Shown: positions 1 to 7,504 of the stretch, one piece after another | Position numbering within the stretch: the first letter of the stretch is position 1 | How the letters are laid out: each line of letters begins with the position of its first letter | Assembly (NCBI GenBank): GCA_003133815.1 | Contig: PKZR01000331.1 | Span: 841-13,103, forward strand | Length of the DNA: 12,263 bases | DNA from: Limisphaerales bacterium | Lineage (GTDB): Bacteria > Verrucomicrobiota > Verrucomicrobiia > Limisphaerales > UBA11358 | Reading direction: 5' to 3' | Made by a program: the position numbers and the translations under genes | Notes under the pieces: generated by a model | Databases searched by the model: none | Told to the model about the DNA's origin: nothing | Seen by the model: only the letters and a program-made list of their open reading frames with translations

Positions 1-181
1 GAGAAATCCCCCGATGACTGGGGAAGTTCCCCGAATGGTTGGGGGAAATCGCCCAATGACCGGGAGAACCTCCCCGATGACTGGGAGAAGCCCCCCAACG
101 ATCTGGAGAAATCCCCCAATGACTGGGGGAAACCTCCCGATGATCGGGGGCAACCGTGGAATGACTCCGGGAACGTGGAAA
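1..181. repeat. 21-bp tandem repeat, about 8.5 units
   Basis: An ATG or its variant recurs at 14, 35, 56, 77, 98 (as ACG), 119, 140 and 161, exactly 21 bp apart. The approximate unit is ATGACTGGGGGAAATCCCCC plus one base. Units decay towards the right: those at 140 and 161 are the most diverged. Within a unit the G-run can pair with the following C-run across a 3-4 base loop. One unit (GGGAG-AAC-CTCCC, near 62-74) keeps pairing through a matched change, while others carry mismatches or wobbles. Because 21 is a multiple of 3, every frame gives a seven-residue repeat. The array continues beyond the left edge. Confidence 0.9.
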
Positions 182-186
182 ATTAA
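1..186 (+). CDS. 3' end of a gene encoding a seven-residue repeat tail (5' truncated)
   Basis: The forward frame starting at base 1 is open from the window edge to a TAA at 184-186 and gives 61 residues. It is built of heptapeptides of the form [E/G]-K-[S/P]-P-[N/D]-D-W, for example EKSPDDW, GKSPNDR and EKSPNDW, ending in GNVEN. The tail is hydrophilic and rich in Pro, Asp and Trp. I prefer this frame over the other two because substitutions between repeat units fall most often at its third codon positions, then first, then second (hand count 14, 12, 10), and because the changes are mild (Asp/Asn, Glu/Gly, Ser/Pro). A second forward frame, with an ATG at 14 and a stop at 242-244, reads RNPPMTG repeats; it is less conservative but cannot be excluded. 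The gene converges on the AsmA-like gene. No function is recognised, and the whole stretch could be non-coding. Confidence 0.4.
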   Translation, partial: EKSPDDWGSSPNGWGKSPNDRENLPDDWEKPPNDLEKSPNDWGKPPDDRGQPWNDSGNVEN

Positions 187-266
187 GCCAGGAAATCCCG
201 GCAGGTTACAGGGAACTCGAAAAAGCCTCCGACGAAATCATTAAATGCCGGACCCCAGCCTTGTTG

Positions 267-284
267 GGACAATATCAATTGTCC
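267..284. terminator. Hairpin over the AsmA-like stop codon, weak terminator candidate
   Basis: GGACAAT and ATTGTCC form a perfect 7-bp stem around the 4-base loop ATCA, and the TGA stop of the AsmA-like gene (277-275) lies in the loop region. It sits at the convergent junction between the forward repeat gene and the minus-strand operon, where a two-way terminator would be expected. No T-run follows on either strand, so intrinsic termination is doubtful. Confidence 0.25.
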
Positions 285-2329
285 GGCGGAGCAGTCGAGA
301 AAGCACCGGAGGGGAAAATTCCCTCAAAGCTGCGTATGGGATGCAGTGGCATCAGCAGAAATTTGGGCCAATAGATGAGGTCGCTCTTGGGGTCTTGGAG
401 CGTGCCGCTGATCTTGTATTCAAACAACTTGCTCACCGGCCAGAGTACGGTGGTGACGAGCGGGCCGACAACCGAGGTGTCCCGCAGCGGTTCGGCGGTG
501 ACGTGGGCGTTTACTTTCTGGTCCAGATCGATTGTGCCGACGTATCGCAATCGCGTCATCGTCGAGCGGATTTCCAGCGAGTCGGTGTAAAATAAGCCGT
601 TGGTGATGGCGAACCGCGCCGTGGCGTCCGTAGCGCGGCTGTTGCCCAGGCCGGGCCAGACTTTGTTGAGCGCCGGCGACAAAATGCCAAACAGCGGAAT
701 TTCCCAGATGAGACCATCGTGCAGGCTTGCGTTGCCGTAGCCGTTCCAAGTGCGCCAATCCCGGGTGTCCCCATGCGTCACAACCAGCCGCCCGGCCAGG
801 GTGCCTTCCAGTGAATTGGTGGGTGATGATAAATCAACCGCCAGCCGGTGAAGGTTCGCATTCTCCACGTTGACGGCAAAATCATAGTCGGCGCCTTCGT
901 GCGGTACCTGAAAATCAAAATTAGCAAAACCGTTCGCCCTGCCCCCGTAAAACGCCGCCAACACGTTCGTCACCACGAGTTTCGTCCCCTGCCAGTGGAT
1001 GGTGCCGGTGACGTTGGTGCTGTGGAATTTCATCCATTCGAAAGGCGCACCGTTGATGACATCAAACTTCAAATCCACATCCGCCATCTCCGACCCGCCG
1101 TGCAGGTCGCGCAATGGAATCTGGCCGTTGACCCATGCGCCGGGCGGCTCCAAAAAGCGATACGGCTCCACAATCTGCCCCGTTTTTGCGCCGATGGCAC
1201 GCGCTATGGATTCGGGGTCGGCGGTGCTGAAGCCGTTTGTGAAATAAAGCATACGCGTGCCGAAATTCAAAGTCACGCTGTCCGCCGTCATCATCTGTCT
1301 GCGGGTTTGCATCAGCGGATTCAAAAATTGCAGCACCTGGTTTGTGTAAACAAACGCCGATGACACTTTGCCGAAAGATTCGTTGCGAACCATGAAATTG
1401 GTCAGTGCCACGTGTCCCGCGGCGCTGATGCTGCCGGGATCATCCAAACGATTGCGCCCTGCGACATCCAGAAAAACAGGCCGATTGAATGTGAGGATGT
1501 CCAGGGCGCTTGCAGCGTCGGCTGCAGCCAAAAAGGGCCTGGCAAATTCTGGATGAAGCGCGCCATGCACGCGCCAACGGCAGGTTCCCGCCGGGCCATC
1601 CGTTGCTGCACCGTCCAGTTCGAGCCGCGTCTGGGATTGCACGACGCCAAGCTGGACCGTGAAAGACCGGATGTTACGCGCATCGCCGTTGACGATCAGG
1701 CTCAATTGCGGCGAGCCGTCAAAATGGATTTTGGCAAGCTGGTCCAGAAATTTTTGCAGTTGTTCGGGCTGGCTGGTGGATTTCCGGCCCTGAAAAATTT
1801 CCCAGCGGGAGATTTCCGGTGCGTGCGCGATTTCGCCGGACAGGTTGATTTGTGCGCCCGCAAATCTGGCGCTGAAATTGTCGAGCGACCAGGTGTCATT
1901 TGTTTGAAACCGCAAACTTGCATGGATGTCGTCAAGGGCCAGCGATCTGCTTTGAGGGATCGGCCAGTTGAGTTCGCCCTGGCGCAAAATGAGGCCATCA
2001 ATCTGGAGATGCCAGTGCAGCAGTGCATGATGGTCCAGGCGCAACTGGATTTCTTCAAGAGAAAGCGACGGGCTGCCCGCGATTCTGGCGTCGCCGATGC
2101 GGACATTTTCGGCGACTATCCCGCGCATCACCCGCAAACGCATCCGTGAAAATTCCAGATCCATTCCGCGTGAATGGAGCGCCTGCACAAGACGGGTTTT
2201 CAGAAAGTCCGGCAGGCCGATGCGGTTGACCCACACAAAGGCGCAAACCGCCGCCAGCACCAGCATCAACATGGTGATGCGGAACCAGCGGAAGCACACG
2301 CGGCATTTGCGCCAGAAACCGGGTCGCAT
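275..2329 (-). CDS. AsmA-like membrane-anchored envelope protein
   Basis: This 684-residue protein has a basic N-terminus and one membrane segment at about residues 17-35, followed by a long periplasm-type region rich in beta-strand pattern. The last 200 residues look like the C-terminal domain of AsmA/YhdP/TamB relatives: an 'LxGxLxxxxG' start, a 'dGliweiPlfGilspaL' segment, an 'itNGlfytdsleirS...lrYvGtidLdqkvnahv' pattern, then 'ykisGTLqdPksdliyWPK'. Proteins of this group are inner-membrane-anchored and several act in phospholipid transport to the outer membrane; applying that here is inference. It is the last gene of the five-gene operon: its ATG follows the TGA of the DUF4340 gene after a single base, with no Shine-Dalgarno sequence, so it probably depends on translational coupling. 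The family is judged by pattern only; a DUF3971 or other AsmA-clan assignment is possible. Confidence 0.65.
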   Translation of the reverse strand: MRPGFWRKCRVCFRWFRITMLMLVLAAVCAFVWVNRIGLPDFLKTRLVQALHSRGMDLEFSRMRLRVMRGIVAENVRIGDARIAGSPSLSLEEIQLRLDHHALLHWHLQIDGLILRQGELNWPIPQSRSLALDDIHASLRFQTNDTWSLDNFSARFAGAQINLSGEIAHAPEISRWEIFQGRKSTSQPEQLQKFLDQLAKIHFDGSPQLSLIVNGDARNIRSFTVQLGVVQSQTRLELDGAATDGPAGTCRWRVHGALHPEFARPFLAAADAASALDILTFNRPVFLDVAGRNRLDDPGSISAAGHVALTNFMVRNESFGKVSSAFVYTNQVLQFLNPLMQTRRQMMTADSVTLNFGTRMLYFTNGFSTADPESIARAIGAKTGQIVEPYRFLEPPGAWVNGQIPLRDLHGGSEMADVDLKFDVINGAPFEWMKFHSTNVTGTIHWQGTKLVVTNVLAAFYGGRANGFANFDFQVPHEGADYDFAVNVENANLHRLAVDLSSPTNSLEGTLAGRLVVTHGDTRDWRTWNGYGNASLHDGLIWEIPLFGILSPALNKVWPGLGNSRATDATARFAITNGLFYTDSLEIRSTMTRLRYVGTIDLDQKVNAHVTAEPLRDTSVVGPLVTTVLWPVSKLFEYKISGTLQDPKSDLIYWPKFLLMPLHPIRSFEGIFPSGAFSTAPPDN

Positions 2330-2330
2330 A

Positions 2331-4133
2331 TCACGGGACGTTCGCCGGAATGGTGAGGTAACTCAAGACGAACTGATAAAGTCCCGGCGGAAAAAGAAAC
2401 ACCCAGCGCTCGCCATCCAGCGTGACGGAGGCCAGTGCGGTCTGCCATTTTGGAAATTCCGTGCCGAAGTCCACGGAATGTTTCGCGCCATCCTTCATTT
2501 CGAAGGATATTTGGAGATTGTTGGTGTTCAGGCCGAATTTTTCCGGCTCGGTCACATTGCGCCCGACCCAGGTGACGGTTGCCAGATTACCAAGCACGGT
2601 GGTAGTGTCCTCAATGGATTTGCCGCTTATGATGCCCTGCGAGCCCGCGGCGAGCGACCATTTGTTCACGCCCTCGTGGATCATCGTGCGCGTCTTGCCG
2701 TCTTGATGGAGCGTGATTTGCGCCACGTCGTTCGGTGTGAAATTCCAGATTTGCCGGTCGCGGAATTGCCAGCCGGCTCCATAAAGGCTGCTGTCTCCCA
2801 AAAGGTTGTTGTAATCGTCAGGAGTGATCGAATAGATAGAATTCTCATCGGCACGTTGAACGAAAATTCCGTTGGTTTGCACGGCGAAGAAAAGCTGCGC
2901 GATGACGGCGTTGCTGTCGCCAATGGCGGAGCGCAAAATAATCTGCTGCTGCGGCGTTACGAGCCCATAGGACGCCAGATTGGTCGCGGTTGCAACGTCT
3001 TTCACAAAATCTGCTACGCGAAGGCCGGTGAGCGTTTTGATGAACTGCTGGACGCTGCCGGCGTCCGCTGGATATTTTTCGCCGGCTATTTTCCAGGCGT
3101 TCGTGCCATCACGTTGGAGCGAGAAATTATTTTCGCCGCGCACCTCGATTTCAACGACCGGCGCGGTGAGTTCCAGCAGGTGCTTGTCGCGAAAATCGTT
3201 CACCGAGCCTTGCCAGGGGGAGAAATTTTCTCCGGCTGTCGCAACGACGGCGTTCCATCCTTCACGCTGGGCATAAACCTGCGCCGCGTCGTTCGTCAGG
3301 CTTTTCCCGACATGGATGGCGGTGAAAAAATTTGTGCCGCTTCCAAGCCATAAATCCAGGTCGGCGGGTTGCAATCCAAAGGAAGTCAAATCTGTTTTCG
3401 GATCGTCGGTGATGAATTGTGTGATATGTGCGGCCTGTAGCTGTTGCAGCGCGTCGTTGATTCGGTCGTTGTCCGCGCGCGTCTGCAATGGACGAGTCAT
3501 GCGCCAGAGATGGTTTGTTGCGTCACGGTGAAGTTCGATGGCAATTGCGCCGTTGGTCAGCACGATGGAATCGATACTATTTTGTCCCGAGTCCGCGAGC
3601 GCGGTGCTGCGCCAGTCTGTGGCAGAGCGTGGAATCAACTTCAGCCAGCCAGCGTCCGCTACAAATGCGCCGTCCACGCCGATGACGCGGAGATATACTT
3701 GGTCGCCGGGCGCGGTCATGTTGCCGACGTTCAATTGCCGTCTTTGGCTGCCGGCATCGATGACGATGGAAAATTGCGGGTTTTCAAATCCGAAATCGGT
3801 GTCGGTGATATGGTGTTCGCGGAGTTCTGCTGCCGAAATCCGTTTGACGGGTGTAAGTTTCTGAAGTGCGTCGAGCAATGCCTCGATTGCCGCAGGCTGC
3901 GCCGGATAGGAAATGGGCTTGGACAAAAGCCAAGAATCATTCACGCGGTCGGCGTGAATTTCAAGCGGGACAGCCGGGGTAATCTGAATGCTTGTGACAG
4001 TTTGCGGCTGCAAGCCTGGAAGAATTGCGCCGGTAACACTTTTGGCCGGTTGTAAGTAGTGTTGAAAAATGAAAATGAACGCGGCCAGAATTGCAGCGAC
4101 GACAAACCAACCCCATGTGCTTTTCGTGTTCAT
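2331..4133 (-). CDS. DUF4340 domain-containing protein
   Basis: This 600-residue protein has an N-terminal membrane anchor at about residues 8-27 and then a periplasmic-type region. It contains repeated blocks typical of DUF4340: 'Wllskpisypaqpaaieallda', 'FGfenPqfsividag', 'Rqlnvgnmtapgdqvylrv', a second round starting near 'lwrmtrPLqtraDndrindal..lqaa', 'LtsFGLqpadldlwl', and a third near 'WslaagsqgiisGKsiedttt'. DUF4340 genes commonly follow ABC ATPase, permease and GldG-like genes in many phyla, exactly as here; their molecular role is unknown. Its ATG overlaps the TAA of the GldG-like gene by one base (TAATG at 4131-4135). The upstream GAAGAAAA is a poor ribosome binding site. The protein probably projects into the periplasm next to the GldG-like subunit. 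Confidence 0.8.
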   Translation of the reverse strand: MNTKSTWGWFVVAAILAAFIFIFQHYLQPAKSVTGAILPGLQPQTVTSIQITPAVPLEIHADRVNDSWLLSKPISYPAQPAAIEALLDALQKLTPVKRISAAELREHHITDTDFGFENPQFSIVIDAGSQRRQLNVGNMTAPGDQVYLRVIGVDGAFVADAGWLKLIPRSATDWRSTALADSGQNSIDSIVLTNGAIAIELHRDATNHLWRMTRPLQTRADNDRINDALQQLQAAHITQFITDDPKTDLTSFGLQPADLDLWLGSGTNFFTAIHVGKSLTNDAAQVYAQREGWNAVVATAGENFSPWQGSVNDFRDKHLLELTAPVVEIEVRGENNFSLQRDGTNAWKIAGEKYPADAGSVQQFIKTLTGLRVADFVKDVATATNLASYGLVTPQQQIILRSAIGDSNAVIAQLFFAVQTNGIFVQRADENSIYSITPDDYNNLLGDSSLYGAGWQFRDRQIWNFTPNDVAQITLHQDGKTRTMIHEGVNKWSLAAGSQGIISGKSIEDTTTVLGNLATVTWVGRNVTEPEKFGLNTNNLQISFEMKDGAKHSVDFGTEFPKWQTALASVTLDGERWVFLFPPGLYQFVLSYLTIPANVP

Positions 4134-5599
4134 TATTTTCTTCGCACAAACCAGACGATGCCCCCAAACAATAAAATGACACCGGGCAGCGCGCCGAGCA
4201 ACAGCCAGCGTACATTTTTTTGCTGTGTCTCGGTCATCGTCAGCCGAAATTCCGTGACAGGCCGCGGCCCGATGCCATTGAGCAATATCGTTCGGTCAAG
4301 CAGCCAATTGACGGCGTAGCCGGCGAAATCACGGTTGGCGGCGGATTCAATCTGCCGGTTGCCGAGAAAAAATGAATCGCCCACCACGACCATGCGTGTG
4401 GTGCCGCGTGTGCTGGCGACGCCAGGAACGGCCTTCTGTTCGACGGCGACCATGAGCGGATAACTACGCGGCGGGGCGGCTGAGTCGTTCATGAGAGTTG
4501 ACTGCGGACTGGACATGACGAGTGCATCCACCTTCGGCGCGTCGGCGGGAGGATTTTGCAAATCCACAACTCCGATGGGACGGGGCAAAATCAGTTGGAG
4601 TGCCAGACCCGTCAGCGGATTGACGACGGGATGATTGTTGAAAGTATTGATGATTACATCCTGCCCGGAAGTCGTGTTCTTTGGTTCTTGCACCACGTCA
4701 TCAAGGACAGCGACGCCCCATCGCGCGAAGATGGCATCGAGACCGGTCGGTTCTTTGAGGGAAAAATAATTGTACAGCATGAACAGCCGTCCGCCTTGAG
4801 AGAGGTATTGGTCAATTTTCTGGAGTTCTGTTTGGGCAAAAGTCCCGCGCGGCCCTGCGATGATGAGCAGGCTGCAATCGTCCGGAACGGGGTTTTCGCC
4901 GAGCAATTCCAACGGCACGTTCGTGATATTATTTTCGTTGAGGATTGCGCCAAATTTTAGATAGCCTTGGTCGCCCGTATCAGACAACGACGGCTCCCCA
5001 TCGCCTTGCAGAAAATACGCCTTGAGTGGCTTTGGGTTTTCCACCGCAAGAAGGCTTGAGGTGAACACCATCTCACCCAAGAACGCCGTCGGCCGTTTTT
5101 CAAACTCCAATTTTCCTTTATGCTCGCTGGGAACCTGCTCTGTAACGGATTGAGAGAGTTCGTTGCCACTAACGATTTTGACTCGACCATTGTCATCAAA
5201 AATCACGAGGTTTTTTTCCGTTGGTGAATTGAACTTATATAGATCTTTGATCTTCTCCGCCTCTCCCGCATCACGGACATAATCCACGGGATTGATGATG
5301 ATATCCTGGTTTGCCGAGTGGTATTCATCCAGCAATGCTTTGATCATTGGATACCAGTCATCCTCCTTGTCATAATAAACCGTCACTGTTACGCGGTTTG
5401 TGATCGAATGAAGCATGCTCAAGGTGCGTGTGGACAGTTGCTGGGCCTGCGAACTCAAATAAAACCGACCGTAAAATTTGGCGCCAATGTAAGTCGCCAT
5501 CACGACCACCGCCAGCACCAACCCTGTGCGCACGAGAACGTCGAAGCCGATTTTCCAGCGGCGCCCCGGCGAGAAACTGGGTTGGATTTTGTCGGCCAT
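4133..5599 (-). CDS. GldG-like ABC transporter auxiliary protein
   Basis: This 488-residue protein has a membrane segment near residues 19-41, a large extracytoplasmic domain, and a second membrane segment at about 465-485 followed by a short basic tail (FVRRK). The pattern matches the GldG/ABC_transp_aux family: 'LSTRTLSMLHSITNRVTVTVYYDKED', 'LLDEYHSANQDIIINPVDY', a 'LIIAGPRGTFAQTELQKIDQYLSQGGRLFMLYN' segment, and 'MVVVGDSFFLGNRQIESAANRDFAGYAVNWLLDR'. In Flavobacterium, GldG works with GldA and GldF in an ABC transporter needed for gliding, but homologues occur in non-gliding bacteria where the role is unknown. It lies 5 nt downstream of the permease stop and overlaps the DUF4340 start by 1 nt. 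No gliding-specific genes are visible in this window, so the name gldG is not assigned. Confidence 0.85.
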   Translation of the reverse strand: MADKIQPSFSPGRRWKIGFDVLVRTGLVLAVVVMATYIGAKFYGRFYLSSQAQQLSTRTLSMLHSITNRVTVTVYYDKEDDWYPMIKALLDEYHSANQDIIINPVDYVRDAGEAEKIKDLYKFNSPTEKNLVIFDDNGRVKIVSGNELSQSVTEQVPSEHKGKLEFEKRPTAFLGEMVFTSSLLAVENPKPLKAYFLQGDGEPSLSDTGDQGYLKFGAILNENNITNVPLELLGENPVPDDCSLLIIAGPRGTFAQTELQKIDQYLSQGGRLFMLYNYFSLKEPTGLDAIFARWGVAVLDDVVQEPKNTTSGQDVIINTFNNHPVVNPLTGLALQLILPRPIGVVDLQNPPADAPKVDALVMSSPQSTLMNDSAAPPRSYPLMVAVEQKAVPGVASTRGTTRMVVVGDSFFLGNRQIESAANRDFAGYAVNWLLDRTILLNGIGPRPVTEFRLTMTETQQKNVRWLLLGALPGVILLFGGIVWFVRRK

Positions 5600-5604
5600 T
5601 TTGT

Positions 5605-6357
5605 TTATTTCCAGCGTCGGCTTTCCACCACTCTCAAGGTAAGGAACAAAAAGAAAAAAGTGACGCCCGCATAAAAAATTACCGTGCGCGTGTCCACCAC
5701 GCCGCGCGCAAAATCATCCATCTGGTCGAACAAGCTGAAATAGGACAGAGCTTGTGTCTGCCATTGGGCGGTGACAGGAATTGATTTCGCCAGGAAACCC
5801 AGTGAAAAAAAACTCACGCCCAGCACGAAACTAATCATCGCTGCCGCCATCTGGCTGCGCGAAATGGCCGATGCAAAGCAGCCCAGCGCCAAAAACAGGC
5901 AGCCTGTGAGAAAAATCCCAACATACATCCCGCCTACCGTGCCTGCATCCAGTGCGCCCGATTGATTGGTGAAATGCCTCACAATTAAAAGGCACACCAG
6001 CATCGGCAGCCACGCCACCATGTAGAAAATTATTGCCGCCGCGAACTTGGCCGCGACCACTTGTAAATCGCCCACTTGCGTCGTCATTAATGTCTCGAAT
6101 GTGCCGGCAGATTTTTCCAGCGCGAACAGCCGCATGGTAATCACCGGCGCAACCAGCAGGACTATCAGCCAGAAAAAAAACGTGCTGTAAAACATTTCAG
6201 TCACAGGTGCAGTGAACGAATTGGTGCCGACGCCTGCAATTAACACGACAAAGCTCAAGCTGGTCAGCAGCGTCACTGACGCAATGATTACATATCCCGT
6301 GATGGAGAGAAAAAACGCCGCCAGCTCCCGGCGCAGCAATGTTCCAAAAATCTGCAT
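5605..6357 (-). CDS. ABC-2 type transporter permease, GldF-like
   Basis: This 250-residue integral membrane protein has about six hydrophobic segments (roughly residues 18-41, 55-75, 103-127, 143-163, 168-190 and 225-242). The cytoplasmic motif RLFALEKSAGTFETLMTTQV at about 76-95 is the classic ABC-2 permease coupling region, and the ending with 'FFFLFLTLRVVESRRWK' is typical of GldF-type permeases. I chose the ATG at 6357 although the frame stays open to 6708. The upstream part is arginine-rich, non-membrane, and lies wholly inside the ATPase gene, whereas the chosen start overlaps the ATPase TAA by 1 nt and has a strong Shine-Dalgarno sequence at 6365-6372. It should form the transmembrane pore or substrate path with the ATPase encoded just upstream. 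Confidence 0.9.
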   Translation of the reverse strand: MQIFGTLLRRELAAFFLSITGYVIIASVTLLTSLSFVVLIAGVGTNSFTAPVTEMFYSTFFFWLIVLLVAPVITMRLFALEKSAGTFETLMTTQVGDLQVVAAKFAAAIIFYMVAWLPMLVCLLIVRHFTNQSGALDAGTVGGMYVGIFLTGCLFLALGCFASAISRSQMAAAMISFVLGVSFFSLGFLAKSIPVTAQWQTQALSYFSLFDQMDDFARGVVDTRTVIFYAGVTFFFLFLTLRVVESRRWK

Positions 6358-7298
6358 TAGTTTTCCTCCTCCGGCTTCGTGACTTGGACATAAATGTCCT
6401 CCAGCGAATGGCGGCTGCGCGTCAATTCTCGCAATATCCAGCCGCGCTCGCGCGCCAGTGCAAAAACCGCCGGGCGTAAATCGCAGCCGTCTCGTGGAGT
6501 CAGCGCGCATCGCTGGAATTCCCCTTCGCTCGCTGACACATCGAATTTTTCGACGTCCGACAATTGCGAAAAGGCCGCGTTCAATTCTGTCGCGCGAGCT
6601 GCGATTTCTGCGACGATCTGGCTGCTGCCCTGCATCAGCTTTTGCAGATTTTCCGGCGTGTCCGCCGCTAGGATTTTTCCGCCAAACATGATGACCATAC
6701 GGCTGCACATCATTTCAGCTTCCGGCAAAATGTGCGTCGAGATTAAAACGGTGTGTTTTCCAGCAAGGCTTTTGATCAATTGTCTGACCGAACGTATCTG
6801 ATGGGGATCCAAGCCGATCGTTGGTTCGTCCAAAATGATCAGTTCCGGCTCGTGGACAAGCGCGTCCGCTAGGCCGACACGCTGCCGGTAACCTTTTGAA
6901 AGCTGTCCAATGATTCGTCTGCTCACGTCCGTCAGGCCGCACTGCTCCATCACCGTCGTCACGCGTTCGCGCGAACGCCGTCCGCCTAGACCCTTCAATC
7001 GCGCGCGGAATTTCAGATACTCGCGCACGCGCATTTCGGGATACAACGGATTGTTTTCAGGCATGAAGCCGATCCGCCGCCGGACCTCGACCGACTCGTA
7101 AAAAACATCGAATCCCGCCACGCGCACCGTGCCGCTCGTCGCCGGCAGGTAGCTTGAAAGAATCCGCATCGTCGTGCTTTTGCCGGCGCCATTTGGGCCG
7201 AGCAACCCGACAATCTCTCCGCGCGCGACGTGAAACGAAATATCGCTGACCGCCGTGCGGCCCGCATAACGCTTTGTTAAATTGGAAACTTGAATCAT
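6357..7298 (-). CDS. ABC transporter ATP-binding protein, GldA-like
   Basis: This 313-residue ATPase starts with MIQVSNLTKRYAGRTAVSDI. Walker A GPNGAGKST is at 34-42, the ABC signature LSKGYRQR at 133-140, Walker B LIILDE at 153-158, the D-loop 'GLDP' at 162-165 and the switch histidine in 'LISTHI' at 189. At the Q-loop the usual Gln is Glu (FMPENNPLYPEM, about 78-89); from memory this is a normal trait of the GldA branch (LPEHNPLY). Residues after about 205 form the C-terminal extension common to ABC-2 drug- and gliding-type ATPases. It is the first gene of the five-gene operon and powers the permease encoded next. The start is the ATG at 7298, weakly supported by an upstream GGTGGA; an upstream mini-ORF ends on this ATG in an ATGA overlap. 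Confidence 0.93.
   Translation of the reverse strand: MIQVSNLTKRYAGRTAVSDISFHVARGEIVGLLGPNGAGKSTTMRILSSYLPATSGTVRVAGFDVFYESVEVRRRIGFMPENNPLYPEMRVREYLKFRARLKGLGGRRSRERVTTVMEQCGLTDVSRRIIGQLSKGYRQRVGLADALVHEPELIILDEPTIGLDPHQIRSVRQLIKSLAGKHTVLISTHILPEAEMMCSRMVIMFGGKILAADTPENLQKLMQGSSQIVAEIAARATELNAAFSQLSDVEKFDVSASEGEFQRCALTPRDGCDLRPAVFALARERGWILRELTRSRHSLEDIYVQVTKPEEEN
6365..6372 (-). promoter_or_regulatory. Strong Shine-Dalgarno sequence for the permease gene
   Basis: GGAGGAGG on the minus strand lies 7 nt before the permease ATG at 6357, inside the last codons of the ATPase gene (Glu-Glu-Glu-Asn-stop). It decides the start of the permease against the much longer open frame. It is the clearest ribosome binding site in the window; most other genes here have little or none. 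Confidence 0.85.
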
Positions 7299-7504
7299 TG
7301 CTTTTCCACCGTCAAAACCTTGTAAAGTTTAGCGGAAAAATCACCATGCGGGCAACCGCTCATTTCATTTAACAGACGAAACAGCCGTTCGTTGCGTTCA
7401 AAGATAATTCCGATCTTAATCCCGATTTTTTATTTGAGCATGACGACGAGGGCGAGAATGAAAATAATTGACATTGCACCCGTAAAAACGCAATAGCAGT
7501 TCGC
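7299..7504. promoter_or_regulatory. Divergent intergenic region with candidate promoters
   Basis: This AT-richer stretch lies between the minus-strand ABC operon and the forward DUF2851 gene and must hold at least one promoter for each. Forward: a perfect TTGACA at 7468-7473, 17 bp before a poor -10 (CAATAG, 7491-7496), which would place the transcript start almost on the GTG at 7505 and make a nearly leaderless mRNA. Minus: TTGCCC (plus 7350-7355) with an 18-bp spacer to TAAACT (plus 7326-7331), about 30 bp before the ATPase ATG. Both are guesses, as promoter rules for this phylum are not well known to me. A minus frame with small ORFs also crosses the region (7295-7474). Confidence 0.35.

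Noticed and set aside
1..181. CRISPR-like array
   Set aside because: The units are contiguous 21-bp tandem copies with no unique spacers.
1412..2149. Forward 245-codon open frame opposite the AsmA-like gene
   Set aside because: It is fully antisense to a better-supported gene, with no family pattern or ribosome binding site.
2097..3353. Forward 418-codon open frame opposite the DUF4340 gene
   Set aside because: Composition is that of an antisense shadow, with no recognisable domain, and it straddles the junction of two well-supported minus-strand genes.
6358..6708. N-terminal extension of the permease frame up to 6708
   Set aside because: It lies inside the ATPase gene in another frame, is Arg-rich without membrane character, and the start at 6357 has a strong Shine-Dalgarno sequence and the usual TAATG overlap.
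6357..7298. Inactive ATPase because the Q-loop Gln is Glu
   Set aside because: Walker A, signature, Walker B and the switch His are intact, and Glu at this place is, from memory, usual in GldA-type ATPases.
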